DNA of 36,060 nucleotides, taken from NCBI GenBank assembly GCA_905235415.1, contig CAJOKX010000015.1, forward strand, positions 1 to 36,060, read 5' to 3'. The DNA comes from an uncultured Lachnospiraceae bacterium. GTDB taxonomy: Bacteria > Bacillota > Clostridia > Lachnospirales > Lachnospiraceae. Below the pieces are notes generated by a model. It made no database searches, was not told where the DNA came from, and saw only the letters and a list, made by a program, of their open reading frames with translations. The position numbers were made by a program, and so were the translations under genes. Below, one piece after another: positions 25,899 to 33,038 of this stretch. Numbering within the stretch: the first letter of the stretch is position 1; each line of letters starts with the position of its first letter.

Positions 25899-27734
25899 TC
25901 ATCCCACATCATAGATTCCTTCCCGTGGGATCCGGATCTCCACCACAGCCCCTTTGTCATTTGAAAAAAGCACTTCCCCTTCCATCTTCTGAACCGTCGT
26001 AAGAATGATATTCATACCCATTCCGATGTTTCCATCTCCCGGCAGTTCACTGAACCCGGCGCCATTATCCCGCACACACAGGTGCACGGATGCATCACGA
26101 CTCTCACAGCAGATGCTGATCCTTTTTCCTGTATCCGGGACATCCTGAAACGCATATTTCACAGAATTCGCTATCAGTTCATTTGCGATCAGAGCAATCT
26201 GTGCCGCCTTGCTGTATGGAACCGTGAGATCCTCCAGTGTCAGATCAAATGAAATGTCTCTTCCCGAGTAAAACCCGCAGATTTTATCGATGATCCTGCT
26301 CATGCTGATGTAGCTTTTGCCCAGCTTATCCTGTGAGAGCAGGTCATGAACTACCGCGATACTCTTTACCTGGTTAATGAGGGCGTCAAAGACCTCCCCT
26401 GCTTTCCTGCCGTACTCTTTTTCCATCTCCAGCTTATGGATGAAAAGCAGATTGATGATAACCTGAAGATTGTTTTTGATCCGGTGATGGCTCTCCTGCA
26501 GCAATACGGACTTGCCGATAAGCCGGGAAGTCTCTATCGCAATTCCGACTTCCCTGGAGAAGCTGTCCAGAAGCCTGCGCTTCTGCAGACGGTCTTCCTT
26601 GCTCAGCGGAACCTTGTCAAAATTGACCTGCACAAAACCTGCTGTCTCCTCCCGAAGGCAGACCGGGGAAATGAGATACCATCCGATTCCTTCTACGGAC
26701 GCGGAGTTCAGAAAGCTCACAATATAGTCCTCCCTCTCCGGTCCGAACTCAGCGATATCTTCAAGGCTGCACTGCTCCATGACAAAATCCGTTCTCAGAC
26801 GTTCATCCACCCCTTCCGTCTCCGCACAGCCGACATCCATCAGAGACTTGCGGTCTTCGCCAAACAGATAAACATATGCAGAGCGGCCCTCCAGCACCTT
26901 CATGATGCTTTCACACAGAAACTCCAGCGCTTTCCGAAGCTCCGTCGTTGATTCAAGGATATTGTGCGTCTCAGCAAACGCCTCAGCCATATCCGGTCTC
27001 TTCAATTCACTCCAGCCGGACAGGCAGTAAAGGAGTTCTTTCGGATTGTCCCGCACCTCTTCGTGTGAAAAAACACCGCGCACAACTCCGTCCGAGATGG
27101 CTGTTACGGTGTACGGAAGAGAGAGCGCATCCTCATAGCGGGTTGTGCAGTAGATCAGTGCGGTTCCCCACACTTCACGCATGGCTTTCAATATTCGGAT
27201 CGCCCGGTCAAAAGTCTTGCTTGTCAGAAAGAACAGCGATGCATGCATGACACAGATCCTCGGACGCGTGACATAAACCCGAAGCAGTTCCACCAGCATC
27301 TGCTCTTCAATGGGAAGATCCTTCACGAGCGCTTCCGGTGGTATATCGATGCCCAGGCTTCTGGTAATATCGAAATACATGTTCCGCTTCCCTGCACGCG
27401 AAGCCCTGTAGTATGCCCGGTTTGTCAGGAACATATTATCCATCACGGAAAACGGATCCAGCAGATGACGGTCCGAGTCCACGAACACAGTCTCCCCCTC
27501 TTTTGCGCGAAATAACTCCTCCGGCATGCCGTTTACACGGATCTCACCTGTGTAGTGAAAGCTGTCATGGCAGTCCTGCAGAAAATACCAGAGGGTGGAT
27601 ACGTCTGTTGGGTAACGGCCGACAAAAGCCATGAGGCCCCCCTCATCCAGGGAGAAGTTCAGCCCCTCGATGAAGTATTCTCCATCGTTTGTATACAGAT
27701 TCACGTCCCTGAAGGACAGGATTTCCTTCGCCAT
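25899..27734 (-). CDS. Histidine kinase with N-terminal degenerate RbsA-like ATPase domain, GAF-like middle and HisKA_2/HATPase end
   Basis: 611 residues, no membrane segment, so cytoplasmic. Residues 1-240 follow the layout of an RbsA cassette (FRDVNLYTNDGEYFIEGLNF, VNGMPEELF, LDPFSVMDNMFLTNR), but Walker A reads GRYPTDVST (39-47, no Lys), Walker B ICVMHAS (160-166, no Asp-Glu) and the H-loop YCTTRYED; it cannot hydrolyse ATP in the usual way. Residues about 250-405 resemble a GAF domain. Residues 414-422 ESHHRIKNN are the HisKA_2 phosphoacceptor (His416/417), then the ATP-binding N box ANELIANSVKYAF, G1 RDNGAGF and GMGMNI. It lies 22 bases after the ANTAR regulator, as EutW pairs with EutV, and directly upstream of importer 2. 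I infer it senses importer state or ligand and phosphorylates the regulator. Confidence 0.88.
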   Translation of the reverse strand: MAKEILSFRDVNLYTNDGEYFIEGLNFSLDEGGLMAFVGRYPTDVSTLWYFLQDCHDSFHYTGEIRVNGMPEELFRAKEGETVFVDSDRHLLDPFSVMDNMFLTNRAYYRASRAGKRNMYFDITRSLGIDIPPEALVKDLPIEEQMLVELLRVYVTRPRICVMHASLFFLTSKTFDRAIRILKAMREVWGTALIYCTTRYEDALSLPYTVTAISDGVVRGVFSHEEVRDNPKELLYCLSGWSELKRPDMAEAFAETHNILESTTELRKALEFLCESIMKVLEGRSAYVYLFGEDRKSLMDVGCAETEGVDERLRTDFVMEQCSLEDIAEFGPEREDYIVSFLNSASVEGIGWYLISPVCLREETAGFVQVNFDKVPLSKEDRLQKRRLLDSFSREVGIAIETSRLIGKSVLLQESHHRIKNNLQVIINLLFIHKLEMEKEYGRKAGEVFDALINQVKSIAVVHDLLSQDKLGKSYISMSRIIDKICGFYSGRDISFDLTLEDLTVPYSKAAQIALIANELIANSVKYAFQDVPDTGKRISICCESRDASVHLCVRDNGAGFSELPGDGNIGMGMNIILTTVQKMEGEVLFSNDKGAVVEIRIPREGIYDVG

Positions 27735-27756
27735 CTGATTCTTTCACCCTCATGCT

Positions 27757-28356
27757 TTACGACAGAAGTGAGCTGGCTGTGATGATCTCCCGTGCTGCAT
27801 CGACCAGTTTTTTGTTGCTCTCGCGGCTCTTTTTCTGGATCGCTTTCATCGCGTCACTCTCTTTTATACCCAGGGAATCCATCAGAATTCCCTTTGCACG
27901 CTCTACCACTTTCCTGTCTGCCAGCGCCTTTTTAGCCTCTTCCGCTTCCCGTTTCGATTCTCTGGCCTCTGTCTTCAATTCCTCCACATATCCATAATGC
28001 TTCATGGCAAGACCGATGGCTGTGTGGAGCTCATATTCATCGATTGGCTTCTGCATGTAGCCGAGAACGCCTGCCGCCATCGCTCTCTCTACAAGTTTTT
28101 CATCCCGATATCCGGTCACCATAATGCACGGGACCGATATTCCTTCAGCGCTCAGTCTTTCCAGAACCGTGATTCCGTCTAACTTAGGCATGTTGATATC
28201 CATGATCACAAGCTCCGGTTTCGTTTCCCGGATCCCTTGTATGGCAGCTTCACCATCCGAAGCTTCACCGACGATCTTATGCCCCATATTGAGCAGCATT
28301 ATCCTGAATCCGATGAGAATGACCGAATCATCCTCCGACAGAAATATTCTCAGCAC
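27757..28356 (-). CDS. Response regulator with receiver and ANTAR RNA-binding domain (EutV/AmiR-NasT type)
   Basis: 199 residues, GTG start at 28356 with AAAGGAGGT seven bases upstream. Receiver domain 1-120: acidic pocket SEDD (8-10), phospho-Asp53 in VIMDINMP, Thr81 in VTGYRD and Lys103 in MQKPIDEYEL. A coiled-coil linker (about 122-145) leads into the ANTAR domain: DRKVVERAKGILMDSLGIKE, then SDAMKAIQKKSRESNKKLVDAA. Phosphorylated ANTAR regulators dimerise and bind paired hexaloop hairpins in leader RNAs, preventing terminators from forming. Two such leaders, A and B, flank this gene. First gene of the regulator-kinase operon. Confidence 0.95.
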   Translation of the reverse strand: MLRIFLSEDDSVILIGFRIMLLNMGHKIVGEASDGEAAIQGIRETKPELVIMDINMPKLDGITVLERLSAEGISVPCIMVTGYRDEKLVERAMAAGVLGYMQKPIDEYELHTAIGLAMKHYGYVEELKTEARESKREAEEAKKALADRKVVERAKGILMDSLGIKESDAMKAIQKKSRESNKKLVDAAREIITASSLLS

Positions 28357-28419
28357 GATCTGGACCTCCTTTCAGGCCATTTCCATCCGGTGACATCTTT
28401 TCTACCTCAGTGCAAACAC

Positions 28420-28449
28420 AAAATAGCAGAGGTTATTTTGTTTTGTCAA
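28420..28449 (-). promoter_or_regulatory. Promoter of the regulator-kinase operon
   Basis: Minus strand: -35 TTGACA (28449-28444, consensus), an 18-base spacer and -10 TATTTT (28425-28420). The leader to the GTG at 28356 is about 55 bases and shows no attenuator, so the two regulators are likely made at a basal level. Confidence 0.7.
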
Positions 28450-28452
28450 CAG

Positions 28453-28480
28453 ACTGCCGGTTTGTTGAAACTGCCGGTTT
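28453..28480. repeat. Two 11-base direct repeats upstream of the regulator promoter
   Basis: ACTGCCGGTTT occurs at 28453-28463 and 28470-28480 (period 17 bases), ending a few bases upstream of the regulator -35 box and in the space shared with the divergent SnoaL promoter. A tandem operator for an unidentified DNA-binding protein is possible. Confidence 0.6.
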
Positions 28481-28510
28481 CAAACGTATGATTTTGTACA
28501 AATCTTCCAA

Positions 28511-28539
28511 TTCTTTTTTTCGATCACCCCTGCTATAAT
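28511..28539 (+). promoter_or_regulatory. Extended -10 promoter of the SnoaL-like gene pair
   Basis: TGCTATAAT (28531-28539) is an extended -10 box; the -35 at 17 bases (TTCTTT) is weak, as is usual for extended -10 promoters. The start is near 28546, just before the cre-like site and leader RNA element A. Confidence 0.7.
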
Positions 28540-28554
28540 CACCTCAAATTCAGA

Positions 28555-28568
28555 TGAAAACGCTTTCT
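28555..28568 (+). promoter_or_regulatory. cre-like site for CcpA (carbon catabolite repression)
   Basis: TGAAAACGCTTTCT matches the low-GC Gram-positive cre consensus (TGWAANCGNTNWCA) at all but the last position. It lies about ten bases past the predicted transcript start and overlaps the 5' arm of hairpin P1, so CcpA could block the SnoaL transcript at the DNA level. Confidence 0.6.
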
Positions 28569-28615
28569 GTTCATGGCTGACGGAAAACGGTTGAAAAGAG
28601 TTACGAACGCTCTTT
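28564..28615 (+). promoter_or_regulatory. ANTAR-type two-hairpin leader RNA (element A)
   Basis: P1 (28564-28586): TTTCTG pairs with CGGAAA, then a bulged U and U-A, C-G pairs close a hexaloop AUGGCU (28573-28578). P2 (28595-28615): AAAGAG pairs with CTCTTT, with bulged U, a U-G closing pair and hexaloop ACGAAC (28603-28608), 30 bases after P1's loop. The P1 core GTTCATGGCTGAC and P2 core GTTACGAACGC match element B at 12 of 13 and 8 of 11 bases. The 3' arm of P2 is the 5' arm of the following terminator. Confidence 0.72.
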
Positions 28616-28658
28616 CCGTATGCGCGGTATCACGCGCCTATTCGGAAAGGGCTTTTTT
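28609..28658 (+). terminator. Leader terminator (attenuator) before the SnoaL-like pair
   Basis: GCTCTTTCCG pairs with CGGAAAGGGC, with an inner GCGCG/CGCGC hairpin, followed by TTTTTT (28653-28658). It lies 24 bases before the first SnoaL-like gene and shares CTCTTT with hairpin P2, so P2 formation would prevent termination. Confidence 0.82.
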
Positions 28659-28681
28659 ATTTTTCAAAGGAGGCTGACATC

Positions 28682-29359
28682 ATGAATGATCTGGAAACCC
28701 GTATCAATGAACTTCTGGCAAAGCAGGAGGAACTGAAAACAATGCTGAATGAACTGGAGGCAGTCAATGCCATTCAATTTCTGATGGGGCGGTTTGTTGT
28801 TCTCTGGTCATCGCCGAAAACACGAAAGAACTGTCTCGCTCTCTATGCTGACCGTGAGGATTCTTCTCATGAATCCTATGCCGGGTATTTTGTCGGCCGC
28901 AGGGCCTTGAAGGAATATCTCGATCCGGAAGGAGGATTTGAGGCGGCCACAGGACTCCCCGAAAAAGGAACCTTTTTTGAGCACCATCTGGCAACTCCGA
29001 CCATCAGGGTCGCAAAGGACGGGAAAACCGCGCGCGGTCTCTGGCAGTCTCCCGGAGCCGAATCTTTCGGTGGAAAGGGGGCAAACGGACGCCCTCTTCC
29101 TCTCTGGTGCTACGGGAAATACCTTTGTGACTTTATTTTTGAAGACGGTGTCTGGAAGATCTGGCATACGCACTTTTACGTCACTTTCATGACCCCTTAC
29201 AATATCAGCTGGGTTGATGTCCCGGATGAGATTCGCAGAGGCGGCGACGGTGCCCCAGGCGCAAGGGCGAATTCCTATAATCCGGATGGCGTCTACCACT
29301 ATATTCCGGAAGCCCCGGAAGCCTATGATACCTGGACTGATGACAGGATGCGTCCGTAA
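28682..29359 (+). CDS. SnoaL/NTF2-like protein, copy 1
   Basis: 225 residues. An N-terminal helix (residues 1-28) is followed by a SnoaL-like cone fold: AIQFLMGRFVVLWSSPKTRK, LYADREDSSHESYAGYFVGR, TARGLWQSPGAESFG, WCYGKYLCDFIFEDGVWKIW and HTHFYVTFMTPYNISWVDVP. The conserved His, Asp and Tyr residues facing the cone are of the kind used by SnoaL-type cyclases, dehydratases such as BaiE, and steroid isomerases. Cytoplasmic, no signal peptide. ATG 28682 with AAAGGAGG upstream. First of a tandem paralogue pair behind leader RNA A. By sharing the leader with importer operon 2 it probably acts in that pathway, perhaps as dehydratase or isomerase; this is inference. Confidence 0.8.
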   Translation: MNDLETRINELLAKQEELKTMLNELEAVNAIQFLMGRFVVLWSSPKTRKNCLALYADREDSSHESYAGYFVGRRALKEYLDPEGGFEAATGLPEKGTFFEHHLATPTIRVAKDGKTARGLWQSPGAESFGGKGANGRPLPLWCYGKYLCDFIFEDGVWKIWHTHFYVTFMTPYNISWVDVPDEIRRGGDGAPGARANSYNPDGVYHYIPEAPEAYDTWTDDRMRP

Positions 29360-29396
29360 ACAATGACAGCAGCAATTTACAAAGGGGATGTGACTT

Positions 29397-30086
29397 ATGA
29401 AATATCTGGAAAAGACCGTTGCAGCGCTGGAGGCAGAGACAACGACAATGTCACTGCGCGCTGAAAAGCTGAAAGCCACAGCTGAAATACAATATCTGAT
29501 GGGGCATCTCCTGTCCCTGTGGCAGTCACCGGAAACACGCCGATATGCTGTTGAGCTGTATGCCGACCGGGACGACTCCTCTCATGAATCCTACTGCGGC
29601 TACCATGTGGGAATGGATGCACTGCGGGCATATCTTGCACCGGAGAGCTTTGATGAAATGGGGATACCGGAGACAGGCACCGTGTTCAGCCATGACCTGA
29701 CCACGCCGCTTATCACCGTTGCTGACGATCTGCAGACAGCGCGCGGCCTATGGTGGAGTCCCGGTGCAGAATGCTTTGCAGAAATGGGCAACGCGGGCAA
29801 GCCCATTCCGTTATGGTGCTGGGCAAAATACCACAATGATTTTATAAAAATTGACGGACAATGGAAAGTGTGGCACACACACTTCTATACGACCTTTATG
29901 ACGCCGTACCACCTGAGCTGGGTAGATGTACCGGACAGTGAGCGCGGTGGACTGCGCTGCCCGGGAGACGGTCCGGAAGCGCCAGGATGTAAGTCCAATG
30001 TTTATATGCCGGACGAGGTTTTCGGGACCATCCCGGCAGCTCCGGAGCCTTATGCAGCGTGGACAGAGGACCGAATCAGACAGTGA
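29397..30086 (+). CDS. SnoaL/NTF2-like protein, copy 2
   Basis: 229 residues, by eye about half identical to copy 1 over its full length. The shared blocks are ELYADRDDSSHESYCGYHVG, TARGLWWSPGAECF, WCWAKYHNDFIKIDGQWKVW and HTHFYTTFMTPYHLSWVDVP, so active-site-like His, Asp, Tyr and Trp residues are kept while the N-terminal helix and the loop before the last strand differ. ATG 29397 with AAAGGGG upstream, 37 bases after copy 1, so both are on one transcript. They may form a heteromer or act on related substrates. Confidence 0.8.
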   Translation: MKYLEKTVAALEAETTTMSLRAEKLKATAEIQYLMGHLLSLWQSPETRRYAVELYADRDDSSHESYCGYHVGMDALRAYLAPESFDEMGIPETGTVFSHDLTTPLITVADDLQTARGLWWSPGAECFAEMGNAGKPIPLWCWAKYHNDFIKIDGQWKVWHTHFYTTFMTPYHLSWVDVPDSERGGLRCPGDGPEAPGCKSNVYMPDEVFGTIPAAPEPYAAWTEDRIRQ

Positions 30087-30122
30087 AGCCATTGTAAGAA
30101 CATATCCGGAGGTACTTGTTTC

Positions 30123-30173
30123 ATGAATGCAGATTCCGTGAAGGCAAGACTGAAGAATTTCGCTGTCAGCTAA
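30123..30173 (+). pseudogene. Truncated start of an AbiEii-like nucleotidyltransferase gene
   Basis: GGAGG followed by a 16-residue frame MNADSVKARLKNFAVS and a stop. The sequence resembles the first residues of AbiEii/AbiGii-type toxin proteins (MNxDSxKARLKNFA), with the rest lost where the cardiolipin synthase remnant begins. Too short to be certain; alternatively a chance small ORF. Confidence 0.35.
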
Positions 30174-30182
30174 GGTCTTTTC

Positions 30183-31590
30183 TTACATCAGCGGCGCGAT
30201 AAACTGCACCAGACTGCCCACTGCCTTGTAGGAGAACTTCTCGTTGCGGATGCTTTCCGGCGTGACCGCGCGGCACTTCGCGAGGGTCTCCTGGAAATCG
30301 CGTTCGATATCGGCGATGCACTCTGTTTTGTACATGTAGTTCGCACACTCGAAATGATGGTACAGGCTGCGGTAATCCAGGTTGATGGTTCCGACAACCG
30401 CCTTTCTGTCGTCGCTCACGAACACTTTCGCATGGACAAATCCGGGCGTGTACTCATACAGGTACACGCCTGGCTCCGTCAGCCTGCTGTAGTGATTCTT
30501 GGCCAGGGCGTACGCCGCCTTCTTATCCGGGATCCCCGGAAGGATCAGCTTTACATCCACCCCGCGCTGCGCCGCGAACTTGAGAGCGGTCTCCAGCTCT
30601 CCGTCCAGGATCAGATACGGCATCATGATATGAACATAATCCACCGCCCGGTTCAGTATGTCCATGTAGACCGTCTCCCCCGACCTTATCGTCATCCAAG
30701 GGAGAGTCGCAGTAAGGGATCACATATCCCGAGGGACGTGCGGGCTGCACGGCCGGCACGGTAATCCAGGGCTCGAAGACAGGATTCTCCTCGGTACTGT
30801 TCCACATCTGCAGGAACATTAGGGTAAAGTTCCGGACCGCATCTCCCTTCAGCATGACCGCGACGTCCTTCCAGTGGCCGAAGCGCTCGACGCGGTTAAT
30901 GTATTCGTCCGCAAGATTGATACCACCGTTAAAGGCAACGTTTCCGTCGATCACCAAGATCTTCCTGTGGTCCCGGTAGTTGTAGTGGGGGGAGACCATC
31001 GGCCTGATCGGTGAGAATTCCTTCGCCTGAATGCCGTGCTCCTACAGAAGTTTGCAGTAATTCGTCGGAAGGGTGGACACCTCCAGCATCCCGTCGTACA
31101 TCACGCGTACATCCACTCCCTGAGCTGCTTTCTCTACCAGCACCTTCAGGATGCTGCCCCACATATAGCCCTCTTCGATGATGAAGTACTCCAGGAAGAT
31201 AAACTTCTCTGCCTTCTTCAGTTCCTCCATGAGGGCCGCGAACTTGTCCTCTCCCAACGGGAAGTAAGTCACCTCGGTATTTTCATGGGCAGAAAAACAG
31301 CCGCTCCGGTTCAGATATCTCACCAGATCATCCGTGCCCGCGGAATCCTTCGACAGCTCTTTCAGCACGCCTTCCGGCTGTTCCAGGGCGTGCTCCGTCA
31401 GGCGTATCATCTCGTTCATCCGCTCTTGAACCTTCCGATGGCCGACATTGGTTTTGGTAAACGCCAGGAAAGCCACCCCGGTGATTGGCACGATGGCGAT
31501 CAGGAACATCCAGGTCAGCTTGGTCGCAGAGTCCATCCCGCTGTTGAACAGATAGATAATCCCGAAGACTGTGAAGAAAACATCCTGGCT
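30183..31590 (-). pseudogene. cls: Cardiolipin synthase (phospholipase D family), decayed
   Basis: Pieces of one protein lie in two frames. From the right: a partial N-terminal membrane region (VFFTVFGIIYLFNSGM, WMFLIAIVPITGVAFLAF), then EYFIIEEGYMWGSILKVL and an in-frame TAG at 31042-31044. After it, in the same frame, comes the first HKD motif HRKILVIDGNVAFNGG. A one-base gain in a G5 run (30677-30681) shifts the frame, and the second HKD motif HAKVFVSDDRKAVVGT follows to the stop at 30183. The first membrane segment is missing: homology ends close to the start of kduD on the other strand, so a deletion fused the two loci. Cls makes cardiolipin from phosphatidylglycerol; this copy cannot. 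Confidence 0.85.
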
Positions 31591-31602
31591 GCGAACACTG
31601 TC

Positions 31603-32373
31603 ATGAAAGGAAATGAATTGTTCAATATCCAGGGAAAGAAAGCGATTGTTACAGGAGAAACCAGAGGGCTCGGGTACGGAATGGCAGAGGGATTGATGGA
31701 AGCCGGATGTGAAGGGGCAATAGTCGGAACCTCTGACAAGGTCTATGAGGTGGCTGAAGGCTTCTGCGCGAACGGTTATAAATGCCACGGCGTAAAAGCT
31801 GATTTTGCCATTCGCGAGAATGTGTATGTCGGGTTCAGGGAATGCCTAGATAAGCTGGGAGGGGATCTGGACATCATCGTGAACGCGCATGGAATTCAGC
31901 GCCGGCACAGCGCGGAAGTATTCCCGTTGGAAGACTGGGACGCAGTCATCAATGTCAACCTGAACTCCGTATTTATCCTGTGTCAAGAGGCGGAAATGGT
32001 CATGCTGAAAAAAGGATACGGGAAGATTATCAACATCGCCTCCATGGTGTCTTGGTTCGGCGGGCAGACGGTTCCAGCCTATACTGCGGCAAAAGGCGGT
32101 GTCACGCAGATGACGAAAGAGATGAGCAACGACTGGATCGCGAGAGGCATCAACGTGAACGCGATCGCTCCGGGTTACATGGCGACGGAGATGAATACTG
32201 CCCTTCTGAACCCGGAAAATCCCAGATACAGAGAAATCACGAACCGAATCCCGGCGAACCGCTGGGGAACAGGAGATGACATGAAGGGGACCTGCATCTT
32301 CCTGGCATCCCATGCAAGTGATTACCTTGGCGGGGCTATCATCCCGGTAGACGGCGGTTACCTGGTGAAGTGA
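31603..32373 (+). CDS. kduD: 2-dehydro-3-deoxy-D-gluconate 5-dehydrogenase (SDR)
   Basis: 256 residues from ATG 31603 (MKGNELFNIQGKKAIVTGET). SDR features: TGETRGLGYGMAEGL (the usual second Gly is Glu), VNAHGIQRR, Ser in NIASMVSWFGG, Tyr/Lys in VPAYTAAKGG, and the ending YLGGAIIPVDGGYLVK. KduD interconverts 5-keto- and 2-keto-3-deoxygluconate routes with NAD in pectin/uronate breakdown. It heads kduD-kdgA-kdgK, which supports this assignment over other SDRs. No ribosome binding site is visible before the ATG, and the decayed cls gene abuts it on the other strand, so its original promoter and leader have probably been lost. Confidence 0.85.
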   Translation: MKGNELFNIQGKKAIVTGETRGLGYGMAEGLMEAGCEGAIVGTSDKVYEVAEGFCANGYKCHGVKADFAIRENVYVGFRECLDKLGGDLDIIVNAHGIQRRHSAEVFPLEDWDAVINVNLNSVFILCQEAEMVMLKKGYGKIINIASMVSWFGGQTVPAYTAAKGGVTQMTKEMSNDWIARGINVNAIAPGYMATEMNTALLNPENPRYREITNRIPANRWGTGDDMKGTCIFLASHASDYLGGAIIPVDGGYLVK

Positions 32374-32394
32374 AAAATAACGGAGAAAAATATC

Positions 32395-33033
32395 ATGAGA
32401 GAGATTTTTGACCGATTTAAGAAGATCGGAATCATTCCGGTCGTTGTCCTTGACCGCGCCGAGGATGCTGCTCCGCTTGCGGAAGCTCTCTGTGAGGGAG
32501 GACTCCCCTGTGCTGAGGTGACATTCCGAACGGAGGCGGCGGAAGAAGCTATCCGGATCATGGCGGAACAATACCCGGATATGCTGGTGGGAGCCGGTAC
32601 AGTACTGACTTCTCAGCAGATTGACCGGGCAGCTGCGGCAGGCGCGAAGTTCATTGTCAGTCCCGGATTGAATCCTGACAACGTCCGCTACTGCCAGGAA
32701 AAGGGGATCCCCATCACACCAGGCACCCAGACGCCTACCGAGATTGAGCAGGCGCTGGCCCTGGGGCTCGATGTTGTGAAGTTCTTCCCTGCAGAACCGT
32801 CGGGAGGGCTGAAGATGATCAAGTCGCTGGCAGCTCCGTTTACAACTGTTTCCTTCATGCCTACCGGCGGGATCAATGCCGTAAATGTGAGGGAATATCT
32901 TTCCTTCGGAAGGATCCTTGCCTGCGGAGGCAGCTGGATGGTCCCGAAGGACCTGATCAGAGCGGGTGAATTTGGGAAGATCCGTGATATGGCCAGGGAA
33001 GCAGCAGAGATCGTAAGAGAGATCAGGGGGTGA
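32395..33033 (+). CDS. eda: 2-keto-3-deoxy-6-phosphogluconate (KDPG/KHG) aldolase
   Basis: 212 residues, a class I aldolase of the KDPG family: IIPVVVLDRAEDAAPLAEAL, GLPCAEVTFRTEAAEEAI with the active-site Glu, GAGTVLTSQQIDRAAAAGA, FIVSPGLNP, and the Schiff-base Lys in DVVKFFPAEPSGGLKM, then PTGGINAVNVREYL. It splits KDPG into pyruvate and glyceraldehyde 3-phosphate. GGAG precedes the ATG, 21 bases after kduD; its TGA lies 5 bases before the kinase ATG. It takes the product of the kinase encoded next. Confidence 0.93.
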   Translation: MREIFDRFKKIGIIPVVVLDRAEDAAPLAEALCEGGLPCAEVTFRTEAAEEAIRIMAEQYPDMLVGAGTVLTSQQIDRAAAAGAKFIVSPGLNPDNVRYCQEKGIPITPGTQTPTEIEQALALGLDVVKFFPAEPSGGLKMIKSLAAPFTTVSFMPTGGINAVNVREYLSFGRILACGGSWMVPKDLIRAGEFGKIRDMAREAAEIVREIRG

Positions 33034-33038
33034 CCGGG

